Assembly (NCBI GenBank): GCA_021784975.1
Contig: JAJYGU010000344.1
Coordinates: 1-24,015 of the forward strand
Direction of reading: 5' to 3'
Source of the DNA: Planctomycetota bacterium
GTDB lineage: Bacteria; Planctomycetota; Planctomycetia; Pirellulales; Thermoguttaceae
DNA length: 24,015 nucleotides
Part shown: piece by piece, positions 6,734 to 13,735 of the stretch
Numbering within the stretch: the stretch's first letter is position 1
Layout: each line of letters begins with the position of its first letter
Translations under genes and position numbers: made by a program
The notes under the pieces: generated by a model
The model's database searches: none
Told to the model about the DNA's origin: nothing
Seen by the model: only the letters and a program-made list of their open reading frames with translations

Positions 6734-9700
6734 TTATTCTTTGGCACTTCCAAAATACACTCCTCCGAAAGACGCGCCTCCAGGAATCGGATAGAAGGAA
6801 ACATGTAGGTCGCCCGGGTAGTCAAGCGTGTTGGAAAGCGCGAACTCCCCCTGTCCCTTGGTGATAACGATGCTATGTCCCGAATGAGTTCCTGATCCCC
6901 CGAAAGCCTGTGCGCTGGTGATGAACAGAGAGAGCGACGCCTTCGCTTCGCTCGCCAGCGTGTAGTGCCCTTTCACGATCACCTGGTCGCCGGCCCTCAG
7001 CTCGGGCGACGATGCTTTCACCTCGGTGATGCTGATGGAGTCGCCCGGTCGAAACGACTTGCGGCCAATTGCGAACTGGATGTTCTTGGGCTCAGCAGCG
7101 GTGTTGATGGCGGACTTGTTGGACGCTTGATTGCTCCAGGCTCCCTCACTCAGGCCAACGTCATGAAGCTGCTCGGAAAAATCCAGGAACAGGATCGACG
7201 TATCGTTGATCCGCACGGACTTCGAGAGATGCGTCAGGCCGCGCATCGCGCCCGGAAAGTGGGCTTCAAGGACGTCCGGCGGAATGATGGGTTTGCAGTT
7301 GTGAGACTCGATCAAGAGGACGTGGCCCCGCGCTCGCGGCAGATAGGTGTCGTAGGAAGTGTTGAAGGCCGGGCCGACCTGCAGACCCGCCTCGGTGGCC
7401 ATCTGATTGATCGCCTGGTAATAGGGCGAATTGCCGATGGTGTAGCTCTCCAAGCTGCCGCCGTTGCCTCTGGCGCTTTCGGGGGTCTGAAAGAGGACTT
7501 GAAGCTGATCCGCGAATTCGACAAAGACAATGGCCGTATCGCCGACGCGAATCCACTTCAAGGGTCGGGCAAGGCCGGCCGAGGCATTCGGAAAGTAGCT
7601 CTCCAGGACGTTGATGGGAACCAGCGGTCGGTCGTGGTGCGTCTCGATCAGCAGAACCTGGCCCCGCGCCAGTGGCAAGAAGCTTTCGTAGTTGCCGTGC
7701 GATGGCAAGTGGACGTTCAAAGGGGTTTCCGCCACCATTTGCCGGATGGCCGGTTGGTATGCCGCATCGGCGATCACGTAGGCCTGAGTCATAGGCAGCG
7801 GTTTCGCGAATGATCGCAGGGACGTGGAGAATATCGGCTTGGAAGATTCCCGACCGGCGTTGGTGGCATAGGGTTTGAAGACGGTGAACGAAGTCACCCT
7901 GCCGCTGGTAATCCACATGAGGACGCCGCGGTCGCCAAACTCGAGCATCTGGGCCGCCTGGCTTTGCACGACCCGGCTGGGCGCGCCATAGGCCGACAAG
8001 GCTTTGCTCGCGGTCGAGCCGATTTTGACGCCCGAGGCCAGCGGGAGATTGAATCCTTCATTGAAGCGTATTTCAAGGGCGCCGCGAACGTCGTCCATCA
8101 GGCACTCGACGTGGGGTTGTGATAACCATCGCAAACGTCGGTCTCCCGGATTGGTGCTGGCCTCCGGCGGCCCAAGGGCATTGCTCAACTCCTCGCCGGT
8201 CGCGCCCAGTCGAAACGGGCCCCAGCCGACGCCTTCGGTGACCGTCCTTTCGGTAAACTGCACGGGCGCCCTCGGCGGCAACGGCGCCAATCTGCGCGTG
8301 GCCGTCTTCACAGCCGTTATAGGCGGATGAACCAGCGGCCTTGGACCATTGAATACGATCTTGGATAGGATCATCAGCGACAAGCTAAGCGCGACCAAAC
8401 CCGTGCCGAACGCCGCCGGCACCAGCCAGCGGCGGCGTTTCTGCGCCGGTTGCCCGCCTTCCATTTGCCGCCGGGACTCGGCCGCCTGCCATCGCGCCTT
8501 GAGTAAGTCCTGTTGCGAGCGAAGCCGGGCCAAGGTGCTCTCGGCCACGGCCAACTGCTGCTGGAGGTCTTCAATCTGTTCCGGCGGCAGCTCGTTTTCC
8601 AGGCTGCGGGCCTCTTGCAGCAGCTTGGCCAACTGGTTGCGGCGGCGTTGGTACTGGGCCACCGCCGCATCCATTTGCTGCACGGTGCCCTGCATCTCTT
8701 GCACGAACTCTGGGGCATGCCGGCGGAACATGGTGGCCGCCCAATCGCGCATGCCTTGCCAGCGGTTAGCTTCCGGCAAGCGTGCGGGCGGCAAGACGGA
8801 CAGTCCCATTTTTGCGTCGTTCTGCCGCAAAAATTGGGACAGTCCCTCGGGCGACGAGAGAGACAATCCCATTTCCGCGGAGTCCTGCCCGAAGAATTGG
8901 GACATTCCCTCGGGCACGACAGAAACCGGCGACCCCTCCGGTGCGTCGAAGGGGGCAGTCCCATTTTTCTGGCCTCCTGCCACAAAAATCGGGACAGCCC
9001 CCGACGCCGGTCCGGCCGCGGCCAGCGGCTCGCCTTTTCGATAGGCCACGATGTCCGCCAGCACCGCCCCGCAATCGGGATAGCGATCTAAAGGATCCTT
9101 GGCCATCATGCGGGCCACGATCTGAATTACCGGCGGCGGCACGCCGGGGGCCGCCTCCTCCAGCGGAAACGGCGCCTCGTAGGCATGCTGGAAGATCATG
9201 GCCGTCGGACTGTCGGCCACAAAGGGCAGCCGGCCGGCAAGCAATTGATAGAACAGCACTCCCAGCGAGTAGATATCGGCGCGGGCATCGACCTTGCGGC
9301 CGCGGGCCTGTTCCGGGGCAATGTAATCGACCGTGCCCATCACCACGCCGGTGGCCGTCATGCCGGCGTTCTCGCCCAGCCGCCGGACCAGGCCGAAGTC
9401 AACCAACATGGCCCGGCCTGTCTCGCGCTCGATCAGGATGTTGCCCGGTTTGACGTCGCGGTGAATCAGGCCGCGGGCGTGAGCGGCCTGCAAGCCCGCC
9501 AAGCACTGGCTCACGAATTTCAATGCCTCGTCGGTCGAAAGACGCCCCTGGCGGCTAAGCCGCTCGGCCAGCGATTCTCCGTCGACGTATTGCATGACGA
9601 AGAAATGGAAGCCGGCATCCTCGCCGCTAAAGTAGATCGGCACCACGTTCGGATGGGCCACGCTGGCCGCCGCGGTGGCCTCGGCGTGAAAACGGCGGAC

Positions 9701-10546
9701 GAAGTCGGCATCGCGGGCAAGCTGCGGCGGAAGCACCTTGACGGCCACTTGCCGATCGAGCGATTCGTCGTAGCCGCGGTAGACGTCGCCCATCCCGCCG
9801 CCGCCGATCTGCGCCAGGATGCGAAAATGTCCCAACCGCTGGAAAGGAAGTTGCTGGGACTTCGATGGCGCCGGCTCCGCTTGCAGGCCTCGCGGCGGCG
9901 TATCGTTGTCGAGCAGGATCACGCTGCCCATCGGCGGCGTCTCGTACTGGGACGGAGGAAACGCCTGGAAGACTTTTACTTTCCGTAGCTCCGCCTCGAT
10001 GGCTGCCAGCAACGCCTCGCAACTGTCGAAGCGCTCCGGCGAATCGAGACCTAGCGATCGCTCGAGCAGGGGGCGGACCGGGGCCGGAAGCCGGTTCTTG
10101 ATAGTCGCATCGTAGATGTAGGAGGTAACGGGCTCATTGGCGACCACCCGCAGGAGCAGGACGCCGATCTGATAGACGTCGATGCGTCGCGGATCGAAGC
10201 TATAGCCCGCCTCCTGCAACGCCTTTCCGGCCGAATTGATCAGTTCGGGCAGAAGCACGCCGGGGCCGGCGGTTAGTTCCGGCGGGCAGAACTCCGGATC
10301 ACAATCGTCACCGCCGAAGTGCCGCGGCGGGCCGGGCGACGACAATTCCGGTCGCATCTCGTCGCCCAGAGCCACCGCCTCGGCCGTAATCGCCCGATGA
10401 AGCCGCCCGTCTTGGTGCAGCGTCTGCACTTGCCGGACAAGCCGCTCGATCAGCACAAGCCGGTCGGTCAACGGCCAGTCATGCTGCCCAGCCAACCACT
10501 GCGCGAGGCTGCCGAGCACGTTCGACTTGGCGTATGTGTCAGCCAT
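6734..10546 (-). CDS. Membrane-anchored Ser/Thr protein kinase with kinase-like N-terminus and duplicated outer domain
   Basis: Predicted to phosphorylate Ser/Thr in the cytoplasm while its C-terminal 540 residues lie outside the membrane. Domain order in the 1270-residue form: a kinase C-lobe-like region (about 20-185) with LHRAI where HRD belongs and no glycine loop; an active Hanks kinase (237-505) with IGGGGMGDVY, Lys270, HRDVKPGN (Asp364), DFG (383-385) and APEQ (410-413); an unusual linker (515-583) encoded by palindromic repeats; a coiled coil (616-698); one membrane helix (about 707-731) after an RRR cluster; a region with two GPFRLG/GVKIG-type motifs (about 770-890); two copies of a module of about 90 residues (923-1015 and 1035-1127); and a beta-rich end. 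The ATG at 10546 follows GGGGGAGG by 11 bases; an upstream GTG at 10567 is the alternative. It lies downstream of pspA, with a nested palindrome between them. Confidence 0.93.
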   Translation of the reverse strand: MADTYAKSNVLGSLAQWLAGQHDWPLTDRLVLIERLVRQVQTLHQDGRLHRAITAEAVALGDEMRPELSSPGPPRHFGGDDCDPEFCPPELTAGPGVLLPELINSAGKALQEAGYSFDPRRIDVYQIGVLLLRVVANEPVTSYIYDATIKNRLPAPVRPLLERSLGLDSPERFDSCEALLAAIEAELRKVKVFQAFPPSQYETPPMGSVILLDNDTPPRGLQAEPAPSKSQQLPFQRLGHFRILAQIGGGGMGDVYRGYDESLDRQVAVKVLPPQLARDADFVRRFHAEATAAASVAHPNVVPIYFSGEDAGFHFFVMQYVDGESLAERLSRQGRLSTDEALKFVSQCLAGLQAAHARGLIHRDVKPGNILIERETGRAMLVDFGLVRRLGENAGMTATGVVMGTVDYIAPEQARGRKVDARADIYSLGVLFYQLLAGRLPFVADSPTAMIFQHAYEAPFPLEEAAPGVPPPVIQIVARMMAKDPLDRYPDCGAVLADIVAYRKGEPLAAAGPASGAVPIFVAGGQKNGTAPFDAPEGSPVSVVPEGMSQFFGQDSAEMGLSLSSPEGLSQFLRQNDAKMGLSVLPPARLPEANRWQGMRDWAATMFRRHAPEFVQEMQGTVQQMDAAVAQYQRRRNQLAKLLQEARSLENELPPEQIEDLQQQLAVAESTLARLRSQQDLLKARWQAAESRRQMEGGQPAQKRRRWLVPAAFGTGLVALSLSLMILSKIVFNGPRPLVHPPITAVKTATRRLAPLPPRAPVQFTERTVTEGVGWGPFRLGATGEELSNALGPPEASTNPGDRRLRWLSQPHVECLMDDVRGALEIRFNEGFNLPLASGVKIGSTASKALSAYGAPSRVVQSQAAQMLEFGDRGVLMWITSGRVTSFTVFKPYATNAGRESSKPIFSTSLRSFAKPLPMTQAYVIADAAYQPAIRQMVAETPLNVHLPSHGNYESFLPLARGQVLLIETHHDRPLVPINVLESYFPNASAGLARPLKWIRVGDTAIVFVEFADQLQVLFQTPESARGNGGSLESYTIGNSPYYQAINQMATEAGLQVGPAFNTSYDTYLPRARGHVLLIESHNCKPIIPPDVLEAHFPGAMRGLTHLSKSVRINDTSILFLDFSEQLHDVGLSEGAWSNQASNKSAINTAAEPKNIQFAIGRKSFRPGDSISITEVKASSPELRAGDQVIVKGHYTLASEAKASLSLFITSAQAFGGSGTHSGHSIVITKGQGEFALSNTLDYPGDLHVSFYPIPGGASFGGVYFGSAKE
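8798..9002. repeat. Three palindromic elements embedded in the kinase reading frame
   Basis: Three elements lie at 8798-8846, 8862-8909 and 8951-9002. The third has arms GGGGGC-a-GTCCC-ATTTTT and AAAAAT-c-GGGAC-a-GCCCCC plus a GGC/GCC stem. The first has ATTTTTGCG/CGCAAAAAT plus GTCCC/GGGAC. The middle one has decayed. They are related to the intergenic element at 3882-3933. On the minus strand they read as VPIFVAGGQKNGTAPF, MSQFFGQDSAEMGLS and LSQFLRQNDAKMGLS, so the first-read copy uses a different frame from the other two, and none contains a stop. Confidence 0.85.
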
Positions 10547-10627
10547 GGCACCCGCGACCTCCCCCACTGAGCCTATCCCTGCCGAAAGCCGGTGTCAACC
10601 GGCGAAAGGCTGGTTCGTGACCGGTTC

Positions 10628-10680
10628 CCGGAGCGCGGCCGTCTCGGCCGCATAAGGCGGGCAGGATGCCCGCGCTCCGG
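10628..10680. repeat. Nested three-stem palindromic repeat between pspA and the kinase gene
   Basis: A perfect 10-bp outer stem CCGGAGCGCG (10628-10637) / CGCGCTCCGG (10671-10680) encloses two 7-bp hairpins with 3-base loops: GCGGCCG-tct-CGGCCGC (10635-10651) and GCGGGCA-gga-TGCCCGC (10657-10673). The layout matches 2100-2151, including a pyrimidine-rich first loop and a purine-rich second loop. It ends 4 bases before the last base of the pspA stop codon and could also act as a transcript-end structure. Confidence 0.8.
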
Positions 10681-10684
10681 TCGG

Positions 10685-11362
10685 CTATTTGCGCAACTTC
10701 CGTTTCAGTTCCGCCAATTCAGCGGCGACGTCGGTTTCTTCCACGGACAATTCGACGTCCTTGGCGGCGGCCCCGCTTTCCATGCCCCGCAACTCGGCCA
10801 TGGCAGCGGCTTCGGCCTCGGCTTGTTCGACCTTGGCCTTCATCCGGTCGAACTTGGCGAACGCACTGTCGTCGATTTCGCAGGTCGCGCCCGCCGCTTG
10901 AGTCTCGATCTTCTTGCGGAGGTCGGCGGCCCGTTTCCGCGCCGAGAGGGTGGCCAGGTTCCGCTTGCCTTCGGACAGCTTGGCCTTCATGGCCGCCAGT
11001 TGGCAACGCAGGCTGGCGCTGGCCTCTTGAGCGGCCTTGCATTGCTCGCACAGGGCGGCCACCAGCTTTTCGTGCTCGCTCTTGCGGGTGAGGGCCTTGC
11101 GGGCCAGATCGTCGTTTCCCTCCTCGACCGCCTTTTCGGCACGGTCTTGCCACAGTTCTTGCTGACTCCGGTTACGTTCCAACTCGCGGGAGAGGGTGCT
11201 TTCGTTGGCCATCGCCTTGGCGGTCTGGGCGGTCACGTCGGCGATCGTCTCTTCCATCTCGCGAACGGCCTGCTTGAGCATCCGCTCCGGGTCTTCGAAG
11301 CTCTCGGTCAGGTCGTTCAGATTGGCCGAGATGATGTCGGAAATTCGCTTGAACACTCCCAT
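10685..11362 (-). CDS. pspA: Phage shock protein A family (PspA/IM30)
   Basis: A peripheral membrane-repair protein of the bacterial ESCRT-III group that binds stressed inner membrane. The 225-residue product begins MGVFKRISDIISANLNDLTE, the typical amphipathic N-terminal helix. Residues 25-160 are a long helical coiled coil (EDPERMLKQAVREMEETIAD and onward), followed by a less ordered stretch and a helical Ala/Glu-rich end. Length and layout fit the family. The ATG at 11362 has AAGGAG 7 bases before it. It lies between a rhomboid protease gene upstream and the large kinase gene downstream, all on one strand. No pspF-type regulator is nearby, so control by the sigma factor two genes upstream is an inference. 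Confidence 0.94.
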   Translation of the reverse strand: MGVFKRISDIISANLNDLTESFEDPERMLKQAVREMEETIADVTAQTAKAMANESTLSRELERNRSQQELWQDRAEKAVEEGNDDLARKALTRKSEHEKLVAALCEQCKAAQEASASLRCQLAAMKAKLSEGKRNLATLSARKRAADLRKKIETQAAGATCEIDDSAFAKFDRMKAKVEQAEAEAAAMAELRGMESGAAAKDVELSVEETDVAAELAELKRKLRK

Positions 11363-11414
11363 GGCTATGCTCCTTGGTCGGCGACAGTTTGGGTTGGGGA
11401 TACGGTTCTTAAGA

Positions 11415-11434
11415 GTCAGGCGGGGACGCCTGAC
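11415..11434. repeat. 8-bp hairpin repeat between the rhomboid gene and pspA
   Basis: GTCAGGCG (11415-11422) and CGCCTGAC (11427-11434) form a perfect stem with a GGGA loop. It starts just after the rhomboid stop when read on the minus strand, so it could weaken transcription into pspA. It has no T-run and is more likely one of the dispersed hairpins of this genome. Confidence 0.6.
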
Positions 11435-11442
11435 CTACAGTC

Positions 11443-12132
11443 TCAGACGCTGGTCAGCGAAGGGCGATGTGTGATTCGGGCGGGAAGCATGAGCACCGCG
11501 GCCACCCCGCACGCTACGCCTAATAGGTGCGCCGCCGGCGTCCAACACGAAATCCACCCGAACGACCACGCACGCCAGAAAACCGAGTACAATTCCATAA
11601 GCGGTATGAGCAAGAGGCACCACCAGGCGGGCACGAAGCTGGTCCCCCAACTGAGAACCCAATTCAGCTCGTATTTCGGCCGGCGGACCAGGGCCACCAA
11701 GAGCGTTACCGGGAAGATCGCCAGATAGGCAAACTCGATCGTCGCCGCCGGCATCAAGATCAGGGCAATGGTGATCACCGCGAAAACCGCCCCCGATGCG
11801 CCCACCATGCCAATCGGCACAATGAGGCGGGCGAAGACCCCGACCGCCAGCAAGCAGCCCAGATACACCAGCAGATAAAGGCCGTTGCCCAATCGGCGAT
11901 TGACCGAGCTACCAAAGACCCACAACACCCACATGTTGAGGACCAGGTGCCAAAAGTCGAAGTGGCAGAAGCCGTACAGCAACAGGCTCAACAGTCCCGC
12001 GCCTGGGCCGGTCGGCCAGCTCCAGCCAACCAGGTAGACCAGCACGTTGGCGAGAACCAGTGTGAAGTTGGCAACGGGAAGACTGGCCTTGCTCCCCCCG
12101 TTGTTGAACTCCAAGGGAATGGGCATGAACAT
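11443..12132 (-). CDS. Rhomboid family intramembrane serine protease
   Basis: An intramembrane protease that cleaves transmembrane substrates. The 229-residue protein has at least six hydrophobic segments. Family motifs are HLVLNMWVLWVFG (62-74), the catalytic GASGAVFA with Ser113, and His202 in AHLLGVACG of the last membrane helix. Asn66 is the usual oxyanion-site residue. All parts needed for activity are therefore present. The ATG at 12132 is favoured over one two codons later because GGAG lies 7 bases before it. It lies between an ECF-type sigma factor gene (111 bases upstream) and pspA (80 bases downstream). Substrates cannot be read from the sequence; membrane stress signalling is a guess from context. 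Confidence 0.88.
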   Translation of the reverse strand: MFMPIPLEFNNGGSKASLPVANFTLVLANVLVYLVGWSWPTGPGAGLLSLLLYGFCHFDFWHLVLNMWVLWVFGSSVNRRLGNGLYLLVYLGCLLAVGVFARLIVPIGMVGASGAVFAVITIALILMPAATIEFAYLAIFPVTLLVALVRRPKYELNWVLSWGTSFVPAWWCLLLIPLMELYSVFWRAWSFGWISCWTPAAHLLGVACGVAAVLMLPARITHRPSLTSV

Positions 12133-12152
12133 GACGCGGCTCCTCGTGTTTG

Positions 12153-12195
12153 GGGGACTGTCCCCTTTGGCACAGGGCAGGCGAGATGCCTGCCC
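12153..12195. repeat. GGGGACtGTCCCC box followed by a GGGCAGGC hairpin
   Basis: GGGGAC-t-GTCCCC at 12153-12165 is an isolated copy of the box found at 3882-3933. It is followed by GGGCAGGC (12175-12182) / GCCTGCCC (12188-12195) with a 5-base loop. Both lie in the 111-base gap between the sigma factor and rhomboid genes. Confidence 0.65.
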
Positions 12196-12243
12196 ACAGA
12201 GGTTAATGAACTGAGCGGCCGGATTTCGCAGATACCGCCCAGA

Positions 12244-13068
12244 TTATTCCTGGGCAGGCGAACGCATGATTGAGGTCATGCGGTTAACCGCCTTCGTCAA
12301 GGCGGATTGCCGCCGCTGGCCGGCCTCCGCCGGACCGAGCAGCTCGTAGGCTCGCTGGACGGCCTTTTCGATCCCGCCGTGCTCGCCGAGGTACTGGCCC
12401 AGGCGCTGCCACTCGGTGGCGAACTCCTGGGGAATCTCCTCCGGCGGACAGTAGGCGGAGATTTGACGGCGGACGAGCTCCTCTAGTCTTTCGCCGAGCC
12501 GCTTCTTGGCGTCGCGGAAGAAGTGGTCTACGTTGGCGGTGGTAATCTTCAGGGCTTCGGCGACCTGGGCAATGGTCATCCCCTGGCAGAGCCGGCCGTA
12601 CAATACCCGCACGTAGTCGGCCTGGCCGTTGCGGCAGTAGTCGGCCGCCAGCGACTCGACGGCCAGTTGCACATTGTCTTCCACCCAAGCCGCATAAAAG
12701 GCGTCCACATGTTTGCCGGGCGGTGGGTTCAGCCGGTCCAGACGCTCCGCGACCTCTTCCCGACGTTGCTCACGGCTCGCCCGCACCCGATTTCGATGGG
12801 AGAGAATATTCCGCACCACACTGCACAACAGCGTCCGCAGCTTGGCCGACTGATGAGACGCCCAGCGGACCAACAAGCGCTGCTCCCACAGCACTTCGAA
12901 GGTGGTCGAGGCCACGTCCTCGGCATCGGCCAGATCGCGGGCCCCGAACCGCATGGCAAAACGGCAGATTGGCCCCCAGTAGTCCTTGAGGAACCGTCGC
13001 CAATCTTCCTCGCTCCCGCCCCCGGCCAGGCGTTGGATGAGGGTCAGTTGGGTCTGCGGAAAACTCAT
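12244..13068 (-). CDS. ECF-type RNA polymerase sigma factor
   Basis: A group 4 sigma factor that directs RNA polymerase to a small regulon. The 274-residue protein has region 2 at about 22-92 (DWRRFLKDYWGPICRFAMRF, then DAEDVASTTFEVLW) and region 4 at about 150-200 with a helix-turn-helix, GMTIAQVAEALKITTANVDH. The roughly 70 residues after region 4 are longer than in minimal ECF factors. Such extensions are found in several planctomycete groups, some linked to Ser/Thr kinases. No anti-sigma factor is adjacent, so the kinase and membrane proteins downstream are candidate partners. The ATG at 13068 has AAGGGGG directly upstream. The upstream 667 bases carry no gene. Confidence 0.88.
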   Translation of the reverse strand: MSFPQTQLTLIQRLAGGGSEEDWRRFLKDYWGPICRFAMRFGARDLADAEDVASTTFEVLWEQRLLVRWASHQSAKLRTLLCSVVRNILSHRNRVRASREQRREEVAERLDRLNPPPGKHVDAFYAAWVEDNVQLAVESLAADYCRNGQADYVRVLYGRLCQGMTIAQVAEALKITTANVDHFFRDAKKRLGERLEELVRRQISAYCPPEEIPQEFATEWQRLGQYLGEHGGIEKAVQRAYELLGPAEAGQRRQSALTKAVNRMTSIMRSPAQE

Positions 13069-13153
13069 GGGCCCCCTTTGAGAACAGAGTCCAGGTCATC
13101 CCCCGCTCACGATACTCAGGCGCGAACGGTCGTGCAATAGGCGCCCTGCGGCC

Positions 13154-13231
13154 GGGGACTGGCTCCCGTTTTCGCCGCGTTCGACATAGCAAGGCTAGCA
13201 ACCGCCGTCGGCGAAAACGGTGCCTGTCCCC
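13154..13231. repeat. Imperfect inverted repeat with GGGGAC-GGC-CCGTTTTCGCCG arms
   Basis: The left arm 13154-13177 (GGGGACTGGCTCCCGTTTTC, then GCCG) and the right arm 13209-13231 (CGGCGAAAACGGTGCCTGTC, then CCC) are inverted copies with two mismatches and one extra base. They are separated by 31 bases. It is related in its GGGGAC ends to the elements at 3882-3933 but has a different inner stem, so it is probably a separate subfamily. Confidence 0.75.
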
Positions 13232-13244
13232 TTCATCCGCAAAA

Positions 13245-13457
13245 ACGGGAATACATCCCGTCTCGCCGCCACCCTTGCCCAAAGGCCGCGAATGTGATAA
13301 CATTGGGGTGTGGCCTTCTGCCATGTTCGTGATGCAGATGCAGATTTTTGGTGAGCCGATACGTATGCCCGTTGGGCGCCTGAAATAACGATTCCAGCCG
13401 CGTGTATAGCCGCTGACCGGGGATTCCGGCAGCGGATCACACAACCTGGAATCCAGG
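13245..13457. other. Gene-free stretch with small hairpins
   Basis: Part of the 667-base gap between the sigma factor gene and larE. It holds ACGGGA/TCCCGT (13245-13261, 5-base loop), GGATTCC/GGAATCC (13431-13454) and CCTGG-aat-CCAGG (13445-13457). I found no convincing reading frame, tRNA or terminator. The promoter of the divergent sigma factor gene should lie in this gap, but I could not place it. Confidence 0.4.
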
Positions 13458-13566
13458 TCGCCCCCCTAGCAAAAACGGGCTCTCAAAAGCGCATCGCCAC
13501 GGCATTGCGGCGGAGGGCCACTTCTGTTTGGTTGCCGGTGCTTGGGGATCGCGTGGAAATGAGCTG

Positions 13567-13705
13567 GACAAATCCCAAGCTCCAAACACCAAGGACCAAA
13601 CAAATCCCAACGAGCCAACGGCCGATGACCGAAACCCGGCATGGGGGAGCATTTTTGCATATTCGAGATGGGAATTTGTTTGGGATTTGGCTTTTGAGAT
13701 TTGGT
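13567..13705. repeat. MITE-like inverted repeat with CAAATCCC subrepeats
   Basis: The left arm (about 13567-13610) contains CAAATCCCAA twice with CCAAACACCAAGGACCAAA between. The right arm (about 13666-13705) contains GGGAATTTGTTTGGGATTTG, its imperfect inverted copy. The arms are low in GC compared with the surroundings. The unit ends about 30 bases before larE, so it may supply or disturb the larE leader. Confidence 0.65.
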
Positions 13706-13735
13706 ACTTAATGATCCGTTTTCAGGTATCGGTTT

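Noticed and set aside
8798..9002. Possible CRISPR-like or tandem array within the kinase gene
   Set aside because: The units are diverged palindromes with unequal spacing and are translated; there are no identical repeats with unique spacers and no cas genes.
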